From assembly GCA_023404095.1 (NCBI GenBank), contig JAEYDD010000062.1, positions 62,001 through 126,000 of the forward strand: a DNA stretch of 64,000 nt, read 5' to 3'. A model generated the notes under the pieces. It was not told where the DNA came from. It saw only the letters and a program-made list of their open reading frames with translations, and made no database searches. A program made the position numbers and the translations under genes. The DNA comes from Pseudomonadota bacterium (lineage in GTDB: Bacteria > Pseudomonadota > Alphaproteobacteria > Rhizobiales > Rhizobiaceae). Positions 41,449-48,793 of the stretch are shown here, one piece after another. Numbering within the stretch: position 1 is the stretch's first letter; each line of letters begins with the position of its first letter.

Positions 41449-42054
41449 CTACCGTCCGACGGCTGCCGCCACGAGCCGGACAAGATCCGTGATGGCGCGC
41501 TCTGCGTCACCGAGCGAGACCATGCGCATCTTGATCCCCTCCATGGTGTCGATGATCAAGCGTGCGAGCCTTGCCGGATCGAGGCCGCTCGCCGTGAAAT
41601 CCAGCCGCCCTGCTTGCACCTCCGTGGCAAGAGCCTCGGCGAACGCCGCTTCCGCCCCGCCCATCCAGTCAACAAAGAGATCGGAGGCGATCTCCTTGTT
41701 GACGCCCAGCAGTTCGTCCCCGTGCGGAGAATCGCTGATCAGCCGGTGAGGGGAAAGAAAGGCGCCGTCGAGGGCGGCTGTGAGCTTGTCCCTGAACGCG
41801 CCGTCGCCGGCGAAGGCGGCGCTGATTGCCTGCAGCGTCGTTTCCTTCATCAGGACCACATAGGCGCGGAATATGTCGGCCTTGCTGTCGAAGTGCTGGT
41901 ACAGGGCGGGACGGGAAAGCCCTGCGGCCGTGGCGATGTCACTCATGCTGGTGCGGCGGAAGCCGTAGGTGACGAAGACCTTGAAGGCGGCCTGCAGGAT
42001 GGCGTCGCGTCGCGGATCTTCGTTTTTTGCTTCCATGTTTTGACGTTCTGACAT
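41449..42054 (-). CDS. TetR/AcrR-family transcriptional regulator
   Basis: Repressor-type protein of 201 residues. The N-terminal helix-turn-helix is DAILQAAFKVFVTYGFRRTSMSDIATAAGLSRPALYQHFDSK; the rest is a ligand-binding domain. ATG 42054 is the long start and ATG 42036 (MEAKNEDPRR) an alternative; neither has a good ribosome site. It is divergent from the Mo-hydroxylase genes, whose shared promoter region holds a palindrome, so it probably represses that operon in response to its substrate. The ligand is unknown. Confidence 0.88.
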   Translation of the reverse strand: MSERQNMEAKNEDPRRDAILQAAFKVFVTYGFRRTSMSDIATAAGLSRPALYQHFDSKADIFRAYVVLMKETTLQAISAAFAGDGAFRDKLTAALDGAFLSPHRLISDSPHGDELLGVNKEIASDLFVDWMGGAEAAFAEALATEVQAGRLDFTASGLDPARLARLIIDTMEGIKMRMVSLGDAERAITDLVRLVAAAVGR

Positions 42055-42071
42055 TTTTTGTTATTTTGTCA
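42049..42071. promoter_or_regulatory. Candidate TetR operator
   Basis: Inverted repeat with arms TGACA (42049-42053) and TGTCA (42067-42071) separated by 13 nt of T-rich DNA, overlapping the long TetR start and 92 bp before the Mo-hydroxylase small-subunit ATG. Fits a TetR-type operator in position; the arm length is short. Confidence 0.4.
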
Positions 42072-42162
42072 AAGGCAATCGAATCCTAACAAAAACCTAT
42101 CATATCGAAAGACACGCGGAAAAGCCGGTATACTGTCCGCAAAGCTCTGCGAGGAAGCGACG

Positions 42163-42621
42163 ATGAAGCTGAACGTCAATGGCAGGGACCACGAGATCGA
42201 GGTCGAGCCCGAAATGCCGCTGCTCTGGGTCTTGCGCGACGAGCTTTCCATCCTCGGCCCCAAATTCGGTTGCGGCATCGCCCAATGCGGGGCGTGCACG
42301 GTCTTTCTGGACGGTGAGCCGGTGCGTTCCTGCTCGGTAACGGTCGGCGAGATTTCCGGGGCGGTGACGACCATCGAGGGGTTGATGCCAGACGGCCGGA
42401 TGCATCCGGTCCAGCAGGCATGGCTCGACGAGCAGGTCGCCCAGTGCGGGTACTGTCAGGCGGGCCAGATCATGACCGCCGTGGCGCTGCTCGAGGCGAT
42501 TCCCAACCCGAGCGACGAGGATATCGACAACGCCATGTCCGGCAATCTCTGTCGATGCGGCACCTATCCGCTTATTCGCGCAGCCATCAAGCGCGCGGCC
42601 AGCGCGAATGCGGGAGCGTGA
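42163..42621 (+). CDS. Molybdenum hydroxylase [2Fe-2S] subunit (IorA/aldehyde oxidase small type)
   Basis: Electron-transfer subunit of 152 residues carrying two [2Fe-2S] clusters: the plant-ferredoxin cluster in FGCGIAQCGACTVFL with a later Cys in VRSCSV, and the second cluster in CGYCQAGQI and NLCRCGTY. The domain order is that of xanthine dehydrogenase-family small subunits. The ATG at 42163 has GAGGAAG upstream. It is 2 bp from the large subunit gene and probably forms an IorAB-like complex; the substrate (isoquinoline, aldehyde or other N-heterocycle) cannot be read. Confidence 0.92.
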   Translation: MKLNVNGRDHEIEVEPEMPLLWVLRDELSILGPKFGCGIAQCGACTVFLDGEPVRSCSVTVGEISGAVTTIEGLMPDGRMHPVQQAWLDEQVAQCGYCQAGQIMTAVALLEAIPNPSDEDIDNAMSGNLCRCGTYPLIRAAIKRAASANAGA

Positions 42622-42623
42622 CA

Positions 42624-44903
42624 ATGGGGACGCTCGGAAAGATCGCGCGGCGCACCTTCCTGATCGGAACCGGCCTCGTCGCCGGTGGACTGGCCGTCGG
42701 CTACTACTATTATCGCAGGCCCTATCCGAACCCGCTCGAGGGCGAACTCGAAGACGGCGAGGTGACCTTCAATCCCTACGTCAGGATCGCGCCGGACAAT
42801 ACCATCACGCTTGTCGCCCCCCGCGCGGAAATGGGGCAGGGCGTTTCCACGACCCTTGCTGCCCTCGTTGCCGAGGAACTGGACGTCCGCCTGGATCAGG
42901 TGATTGTCGAGCATGGGCCGGCGGGCCATGCCTATGCGAACACGACGATGCTGGAGGAGGGGGTACCCTTCCCGCATTTCGATGAATCGACCATCGCCGA
43001 ACTGATGCGGTCGGGGATGGCGGTTGCCGGCAAGTTCCTGGGCCTGCAGGGAACGGGCGGCTCCACCTCGGTCGTCGACGGCTTTTACAAGATGCGGCAG
43101 GCGGGTGCGGCAGCGCGCGAAGTCTTGAAGCTTGCGGCGGCGAAGCGGCTCGGCGTGGAGCCCGGCACGCTCTGGACGTCCGACGGCGTGATCACTGATC
43201 CTGCGTCCGGCAAGATCTTCACCTATGGCGAGGTGGCCGCCGAGGCGGCGGCCCTTGCACCACCATCTGAAATCCGCTTGCGCGAGAAGGCAGACTGGAA
43301 AATCCTCGGCAAGCCGCAGAAGCGGATCGACATGCGCGCCAAGGTCACCGGCGCGCCGATCTTTGGCACCGACGTACGCCTGCCGGAGATGCTGTTTGCG
43401 ACATTGCGCATGAACCCGTACCGCGGTGGACCCATTGTGGGGCTCGAGGCAAGCGCGGCCGAAAAGATGCGCGGCGTGGTCAAGGTGATCAGGCTGGAAA
43501 CGGGCATCGCCAACGGCTTCGCGGTGATCGCCGACAATACCTGGCGGGCGTTTCAGGCGGCGGACGCGGTTCAGGCCGAATGGGGAAAGGGCGCCTACCC
43601 TCCGGATGATGCCGGCATTTTCGATGCGCTCGACCAGGCGCTCAGGGGCGGCGACGCCAGCTACGGGCGCGACGACGGTAATGTCGAGACGGCGTTCGCC
43701 GACGCGCCGCGCGATCGGATTGTCGAGGCGGAGTACCGCGTGCCCTATCTTGCGCACGCGACGATGGAGCCGATGAATGCTACCGCACGGCTGAAGGACG
43801 GCCGGCTCGACATCTGGGCACCGAACCAGATGCCGACGCTGGTCCGCCAACTCGCCGCGAAAGCCGTCGGGATCGAGACGGAGAACTGTTTCGTCCACAC
43901 CACATATCTCGGCGGCGGCTTCGGCCGGCGTGGCGACGTCGACTATGCCATCTATGCGGCGCTGGTCGCGAAGGAGACGGACGGCAGGCCGGTTCAAGTG
44001 ACCTGGACGCGCGAAGAGGACACGCAGCAGGACATGTACCGCCCGGCGGCCGTCGGTCGCTTCCGCGCCAGGCTAGGAGACGACGGCCTGCCGGTTGCCG
44101 TCGACATGCGCATCGCCGCGCCGTCGATCATCGCCAGCATTCTGCCGCGCTACTTTCCAAGCCTCTCACCCATCGGGCCGGACAAGTCGATCACCGACGG
44201 TTCGGCGAACCAACCCTATACGATCGCCAACTATCGGGTCGGCGGCGTCGAGGCGCCCGTGGCGATCCCGGTCGGCTTCTGGCGTTCGGTGGGCAACTCG
44301 TTCAACGGTTTCTTCCACGAAGGCTTTCTCGACGAGATCGCGGTCGCCGGAAAGCTGGATCCACTCGACATGCGCCGCAGGCTGATGGCGACATATCCGA
44401 CCGCCCTCAACGTCGTGGACAAGGTTGCGGCCATGTCCCGCTGGGGCGAGACGCTGCCTGCGGGCAAGGCCAAGGGCTTCGCTTTCACGCTTTCCTTCGG
44501 CACCTGGGTCGCCCAGGTGGTGCAGGTCGCCGACGTCGGCGGCGGCAGGGTCAGGATCGAAAAGGTCTGGTGTGCGGCCGATCCCGGCCAGGTCATGGAT
44601 CCCGCGATCTTCGAGGCGCAGATGATGTCCGGGATCGTCTATGGCCTGTCGTCGGCGATCGGCGAGGAGATCACCTTTGCCGGAGGCGCCGTCCAGCAGT
44701 CGAATTTCCATGACTACGGGCCGATGCGGATGTTCCAGTGTCCGCAGATCGAAGTCGGCCTGCTCGAGACGGCGCATCGCATGGGCGGGGCAGGCGAGCC
44801 CGGCACGCCGCCGGCGATCGCGGCGCTTGCGAATGCCGTCCATGCCCTGACCGGCAAGCGCATCCGCTCGATGCCGCTGTCCAAGGAAGTGGAGTTCGCA
44901 TGA
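42624..44903 (+). CDS. Molybdopterin-cytosine-dinucleotide hydroxylase large subunit (IorB-like), Tat-exported
   Basis: Catalytic subunit of 759 residues. The N-terminus GKIARRTFLIGTGLVAGG is a twin-arginine signal (RRTFL) that would carry the folded complex to the periplasm. GQGVSTTLAALVAEELDV and GGGFGRRGDVDYA are molybdopterin-contact segments, and the C-terminal GGAGEPGTPPAIAALANA contains the active-site Glu typical of the family. There is no FAD subunit, as in isoquinoline 1-oxidoreductase. It is preceded by the 2Fe-2S subunit and its stop overlaps the cytochrome c gene, which is probably the electron acceptor. Confidence 0.9.
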   Translation: MGTLGKIARRTFLIGTGLVAGGLAVGYYYYRRPYPNPLEGELEDGEVTFNPYVRIAPDNTITLVAPRAEMGQGVSTTLAALVAEELDVRLDQVIVEHGPAGHAYANTTMLEEGVPFPHFDESTIAELMRSGMAVAGKFLGLQGTGGSTSVVDGFYKMRQAGAAAREVLKLAAAKRLGVEPGTLWTSDGVITDPASGKIFTYGEVAAEAAALAPPSEIRLREKADWKILGKPQKRIDMRAKVTGAPIFGTDVRLPEMLFATLRMNPYRGGPIVGLEASAAEKMRGVVKVIRLETGIANGFAVIADNTWRAFQAADAVQAEWGKGAYPPDDAGIFDALDQALRGGDASYGRDDGNVETAFADAPRDRIVEAEYRVPYLAHATMEPMNATARLKDGRLDIWAPNQMPTLVRQLAAKAVGIETENCFVHTTYLGGGFGRRGDVDYAIYAALVAKETDGRPVQVTWTREEDTQQDMYRPAAVGRFRARLGDDGLPVAVDMRIAAPSIIASILPRYFPSLSPIGPDKSITDGSANQPYTIANYRVGGVEAPVAIPVGFWRSVGNSFNGFFHEGFLDEIAVAGKLDPLDMRRRLMATYPTALNVVDKVAAMSRWGETLPAGKAKGFAFTLSFGTWVAQVVQVADVGGGRVRIEKVWCAADPGQVMDPAIFEAQMMSGIVYGLSSAIGEEITFAGGAVQQSNFHDYGPMRMFQCPQIEVGLLETAHRMGGAGEPGTPPAIAALANAVHALTGKRIRSMPLSKEVEFA

Positions 44904-45469
44904 TACGCAGGTACATTTCCGTTTTCAGCCTTGCAGCGGCGGCCCTGCTCCTTCCCGCCGCGACCGCCGGCGCACAGGATTCGGGGCTTCAGGTCTGGCA
45001 GAAGATTTATGGCGTCTTTTCGCACCCCCGCTGCGCCAACTGTCACGTCGAGGACGAGCGTCCGCGCTGGTCCGGCGCTCACTATGGCGTAACCCGCGTT
45101 CACGGCATGAACGTTCAGCGCGGTCCTGACGGCCTTGGCAATGCCGGCATGCGCTGCACCACCTGTCATCAGCAGGACAACGCTGCCCAACTGCATGGCC
45201 CGCCGGGCGCGCATGGTTGGCATCTGGCGCCGGCAGAGATGGTCTGGTGGCAGAAGTCGTCGCGGGAGATCTGCGAGCAGGTGAAGGATCCCGCGCGCAA
45301 CGGTAACCGCACCCTGGAAGAAATTGCGACCCACGTACGCGACGACGGGCTCGTCGCCTGGGGCTGGGCGCCCGGCAAGGGACGCGAGCCTGCGCCGGGA
45401 TCGGCGCAGGAGACCTACGTGTTGCTGCAGCAGTGGGCTGCGGCCGGAGCGCCCTGCCCGGCGGAGTGA
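44900..45469 (+). CDS. Dihaem c-type cytochrome
   Basis: Periplasmic electron carrier of 189 residues. Signal peptide MIRRYISVFSLAAAALLLPA... is cut after about residue 25 (AGAQ). Two haem-binding motifs are present, CANCH near 46-50 and CTTCH near 86-90. The start overlaps the large-subunit stop (ATGA), so its production is coupled to the hydroxylase. It most likely passes electrons from the periplasmic Mo hydroxylase to the respiratory chain, with CcmABCDG (22.6-25.8 kb) helping to attach the haems. It is shorter than triheme partners of other Mo hydroxylases; other heme partners are possible. Confidence 0.85.
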   Translation: MIRRYISVFSLAAAALLLPAATAGAQDSGLQVWQKIYGVFSHPRCANCHVEDERPRWSGAHYGVTRVHGMNVQRGPDGLGNAGMRCTTCHQQDNAAQLHGPPGAHGWHLAPAEMVWWQKSSREICEQVKDPARNGNRTLEEIATHVRDDGLVAWGWAPGKGREPAPGSAQETYVLLQQWAAAGAPCPAE

Positions 45470-45492
45470 TTGCCAACCATGCAGCGCCAGCT

Positions 45493-45503
45493 GGGGGGGG
45501 GGG
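45493..45503. repeat. Eleven-guanine homopolymer
   Basis: A run of eleven G lies 24 bp past the cytochrome stop and 26 bp beyond the stop of the convergent MFS gene. It does not affect either reading frame; such a tract is prone to slippage and to assembly error. Confidence 0.8.
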
Positions 45504-45528
45504 TGCCGGCAGCCGGCGACCGGCCGGG

Positions 45529-46722
45529 TCAGTCCTTTTGCCGGACGTCGGCGTGGACAGCATGACGGGAGAGCAGGAGCACAACCAGCAGCAGGACGGG
45601 CAAGGTCGAGAAGACCCAGGCGAAGCTCGTATGCTCGGCGATGAAGCCGATGGTGGAGGGGGCAAAGAGCGAACCGGAGTAGCCCATCACGGTTGCCACC
45701 GACAGCGCCACGCCCTGTGCGAAGCCCGGCAGGTTGCCGGCCGCGGAGAAGGCAATCGGGACCATGTTGGAGATGCCGATGCCGCAGACGGCAAAACCGG
45801 CCATCGCCACGTAGGCGTTCGGCGCAAAGCCCGCGATCACCATGCCGACGATCGCAAGCAGCGTGGAAACGCGCAGGGTCGTCACCGCGCCGAGCCGGTC
45901 GCGAACGTGGTCGCCGGCAAAGCGCATGATCGCCATGGTGGCGGAGAATGCGCCGAAGGCGAAGCCGGAAAGCGCCAGCGACGCGCCCAGTTCGTCGCGC
46001 ATGTAGAGCGCGCCCCAGTCGAGAATCGAGCCTTCCGGGACCATGCTGAAAAGCGCCATCAGGCCGATCAGCCACGGCAACGGCGTCAGTGGCAGGCGCG
46101 CCTTCTGGCGCCCTTCGGCGGGATGCGGCTTGTCCGGCAGGATCGAGGTCCAGACGGCGGCGAGCGCGGCAAGTGCGATCCCTGTCAGCAGAAGCGCGTG
46201 ACCGAGGGTGCCGATCGTCTCGATCAGAAAGCCGCCGGTCGTTGCTCCGAAAAACGCACCCAGGCTCCAGAAGGCGTGACACGAGGACATGATCGCCCGC
46301 CGCATCGACTTTTCCACCTCGACGGCGTTTGCATTCATCGCGATGTCCATCGCACCCGTCAGCCCGCCAAACAGGAAGAGGGCCCCCGCCCCGGTCCAGA
46401 TGTTTGGTGCGACCGAAAGGAGAACGAGCGTTGGCAGGAACACGAGCGTCGCCGCCTTCAGCGAGCGCGACGCGCCCAGGTGCGCGATCAGAATGCCCGC
46501 GAGCGGCATGAGGATGATGGAGCCGATGCCGAAGCCGACGATCATCAGGCCAAGCTGGGTTTCGCTGAGCGAAAGGCGGCTGGCGAATTCGGGTATCTTC
46601 GTCGACCAGGCGCCCATATAGGCGCCGTTCAGCAGAAACAGTGCCGAGACCGCAATCCGCGTCGCGGGAAAATAGGCCGAACGGGATGCGGTCGAGGTTG
46701 CGGCGTTGTCTTGAATACTCAT
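45529..46722 (-). CDS. MFS transporter
   Basis: Major-facilitator protein of 397 residues, about twelve helices. NGAYMGAWSTKIPEFASRL, GMALAGILIAHLGASRSL-type loop 2-3 and MDIAMNANAVEVEKSMRRAIMSSCHAFWSLG identify the YbjJ-like group. The ATG at 46722 has GGAAATAAAG upstream; the frame extends to 46764 without family features. It lies 65 bp after a DeoR regulator on the same strand, so it is probably controlled by it and linked to a sugar or related metabolite; substrate unknown. Confidence 0.88.
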   Translation of the reverse strand: MSIQDNAATSTASRSAYFPATRIAVSALFLLNGAYMGAWSTKIPEFASRLSLSETQLGLMIVGFGIGSIILMPLAGILIAHLGASRSLKAATLVFLPTLVLLSVAPNIWTGAGALFLFGGLTGAMDIAMNANAVEVEKSMRRAIMSSCHAFWSLGAFFGATTGGFLIETIGTLGHALLLTGIALAALAAVWTSILPDKPHPAEGRQKARLPLTPLPWLIGLMALFSMVPEGSILDWGALYMRDELGASLALSGFAFGAFSATMAIMRFAGDHVRDRLGAVTTLRVSTLLAIVGMVIAGFAPNAYVAMAGFAVCGIGISNMVPIAFSAAGNLPGFAQGVALSVATVMGYSGSLFAPSTIGFIAEHTSFAWVFSTLPVLLLVVLLLSRHAVHADVRQKD

Positions 46723-46787
46723 CTTTATTTCCAGTTTCCCGGGCGCCGTCTTGAAGCGCCGCATACGGTATCGTTCCGGCGCGAAAG

Positions 46788-47606
46788 CTATGAGGTGGCG
46801 TTGTTTCTCGTACGCTTGGCGGGGCGGGCCGCCGGGGGGGCAGCCTGCGTGATGCGCAAACCGGCCGCGGCAAATTCATCGAGCTCCCGCCCGTCGGCGT
46901 CCGCCTCGAAAACGGCATGATCGAGCCGGGAGAGCGCGACGACGGAGTAGGGGGCCGCCATGCCCAGCTTGTCGTTGGTAACGGCAGTCAAGACCGTCCG
47001 GCTGCGAAGCGCCACGAACCGCTTGAATTCGGCCTCTTCGAAACTGAAGGCCGTGACGCCCGCGTCCGGATGCAGGCCACAGGCCCCGAGAATGCAGAGG
47101 TCCGGACGCAGCGCCTCGGCGTCGAGCAGGGCCTTGGCACCGGCTGCCGCGCCTGTTGTCCTGTCGATCGATCCGCCGATCTGAATGACATCGATCCCTG
47201 TGTTGTCGATCAGCGCTGCCGCGATCGCCGGCGCATTCGTCGCTACGGTCAGTTGCCGGTCTGCCGGAAGCGCCCGGGCGATCGCCAGGTTGGTGCTGCC
47301 GGAATCGAGGAAGATGGCGGAGCCTGCGGCCACGAGCGGCACGACGGCGCGCGCCAGCGCATCCTTGCGCTCGGCGTCGCTGCCTGCGCGTTCGCTGAAC
47401 GGGGTTTCCGCGGCCGGCGGCAGTGCGCCGCCATAGACCCGGCGGCAAAGACCGGCCGCGGCCATCTCGCGCAGGTCGCGGCGGATCGTGTCCTCGGAGA
47501 CGCCCAGTTCAGCGGCAAGGTCTGCAGCGATAACGCGACCGTGCAGGGCAAGCCGCTTCTCAATGAGGGTCTGGCGCTCGCCGAGCAGCAAATCCAGAAC
47601 TGACAT
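46788..47606 (-). CDS. DeoR/GlpR-family transcriptional regulator
   Basis: Regulator of 272 residues. The N-terminal helix-turn-helix ends VSEDTIRRDLREMAAAGLCRRVYGGAL, the DeoR signature. The C-terminal ISOCOT-like sugar-phosphate sensor contains SAIFLDSGSTNLAIARAL, VIQIGGSIDRTTGA and FSFEEAEFKRFV. The extreme C-terminus (PPAARPAKRTRNN) is a Pro/Ala/Arg tail. Direct repeats upstream of its start are probable binding sites. It most likely governs the downstream MFS gene; the effector is unknown. Confidence 0.88.
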   Translation of the reverse strand: MSVLDLLLGERQTLIEKRLALHGRVIAADLAAELGVSEDTIRRDLREMAAAGLCRRVYGGALPPAAETPFSERAGSDAERKDALARAVVPLVAAGSAIFLDSGSTNLAIARALPADRQLTVATNAPAIAAALIDNTGIDVIQIGGSIDRTTGAAAGAKALLDAEALRPDLCILGACGLHPDAGVTAFSFEEAEFKRFVALRSRTVLTAVTNDKLGMAAPYSVVALSRLDHAVFEADADGRELDEFAAAGLRITQAAPPAARPAKRTRNNATS

Positions 47607-47614
47607 AGCCTCTC

Positions 47615-47656
47615 CAATCGTGCATCAATGCGCGTAAATATGCACAATCGTGCATC
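47615..47656. promoter_or_regulatory. Direct repeats: candidate DeoR operator
   Basis: Two exact 12-bp copies of CAATCGTGCATC at 47615-47626 and 47645-47656, 30 bp apart (about three helical turns), begin 9 bp upstream of the DeoR start. Spacing and place fit autoregulation by the neighbouring DeoR protein. Confidence 0.6.
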
Positions 47657-47731
47657 CAGATCAAGAAGAGATTTGCCCGCTGCATGGGCCGTGTTCTGGG
47701 GAGCGAGATCCTCCGTGCCCATGCCGCAACG

Positions 47732-47757
47732 AAAAACCCCGCCGGGACCGGCGGGGT
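47732..47757 (-). terminator. Terminator of the Bax-inhibitor-1 family gene
   Basis: Stem ACCCCGCCG/CGGCGGGGT followed on the minus strand by TTTTTC, 42 bp past the stop. Confidence 0.85.
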
Positions 47758-47798
47758 CGACTGTCTTACAGTGCTTTTTCGATCGAAGCCGAAGCCTG

Positions 47799-48545
47799 TT
47801 AGTCGTTGCGGTTTCCAAGGAAACGCAGCATGAACAGGAACAGGTTGATGAAGTCGAGGTAGAGCGTCAGTGCGCCCATGATCGCCTTCCGACCGGCAAC
47901 CGCCACCTCGTCGGCCTCATAGTACATTTCCTTGATCTTCTGCGTATCCCAGGCCGTCAGGCCGGCGAAGACGAGAACGCCGATCGCGGAGATCGCGAAA
48001 TCGAGTGCCGAAGACTGCAGGAAGATGTTGACCAGCGAGGCGATGATCAGGCCGAACAGACCCATGACCATGAACGAGCCCATGGCGGAGAGATCACGCT
48101 TCGTCGTGTAGCCGTACAGCGACAGGGCGCCGAAGGCCGCAGCCGATACGAAGAAGGTCTGCGCGATGCTGGCGCCCGTGTAGATCAGGAAGATCGACGA
48201 CAGCGACAGGCCCATCAGGCCGGCATAGACCCAGAAGGTCATCTGTGCGGCGGCAACGCTCATCGTATGGATACGGAAGCTCAGGAAGAACACCAGCGCC
48301 AGCGGAGCGAGCATCACAACCCACTTCAGCGGGCTGACGTAGATCGCCTGACCGAACGCGGTGAGTTGGCCGCCCGAGAAGGCAGCCTGTGACGCGAAGA
48401 ACGCGACGACGCCGGTGATCGCAAGCCCCAATGCCATCAGGTTGTAAACCCTCAGCATATAGGCGCGAAGCCCCTCGTCGACGACCGCACCGGCCTGTGC
48501 GCCGGCGTTCGTCATTCGCGTCTGATAATTGCGAAAATCAGCCAT
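47799..48545 (-). CDS. Bax inhibitor-1/YccA family membrane protein
   Basis: Polytopic inner-membrane protein of 248 residues with seven hydrophobic segments. The N-terminal FRAYMLRVYNLMALGLAITG-like region, FAGLTAWDTQKIKEMYYEA and the C-terminal LYLDFINLFLFMLRFLGNR are the BI-1 signature. Bacterial members leak Ca2+ or protect FtsH clients; the role here is unproven. It has its own terminator and a 250-bp upstream region with a palindrome. Confidence 0.93.
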   Translation of the reverse strand: MADFRNYQTRMTNAGAQAGAVVDEGLRAYMLRVYNLMALGLAITGVVAFFASQAAFSGGQLTAFGQAIYVSPLKWVVMLAPLALVFFLSFRIHTMSVAAAQMTFWVYAGLMGLSLSSIFLIYTGASIAQTFFVSAAAFGALSLYGYTTKRDLSAMGSFMVMGLFGLIIASLVNIFLQSSALDFAISAIGVLVFAGLTAWDTQKIKEMYYEADEVAVAGRKAIMGALTLYLDFINLFLFMLRFLGNRND

Positions 48546-48793
48546 TTTTTCCTCTCAAAAGCCCCGTTAGTTGCTACGGTGTCGGGTATCCCGGCAGATC
48601 CACTCCGGATCGCGGTATCTTTCGGACTGTCTGGTCCAGGACCAGATTCAGCCCGCACACCCAGGCGCCGCTGCGGGGCTCCAGCATGCCTTTCGACAAT
48701 ATGAGGACGAATACGGCCGACTACAAGTGGCAAGAGGCCAAGCCCGATCAAATTCACGCGAGGTGACGGCCAGAAATTAGGCGATTTCAAAGG
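48546..48793. promoter_or_regulatory. Promoter region of Bax-inhibitor-1 gene with palindrome
   Basis: About 250 bp without a supportable gene. CTGGTCC-A-GGACCAG (48631-48645) is a perfect 7-bp inverted repeat about 86 bp upstream of the start. I could not assign a -35/-10 pair. It also forms the downstream end of the ybbP gene, which is read in the same direction and stops at 48794. Confidence 0.4.

Noticed and set aside
44714..46918. Open frame antisense to cytochrome and out of frame with the MFS gene
   Set aside because: Covers several real genes on both strands and its composition is artefactual.
48692..48766. Possible tiny peptide of about 25 codons upstream of the BI-1 gene
   Set aside because: Faces away from the neighbour and has no ribosome site I trust; too short to support.
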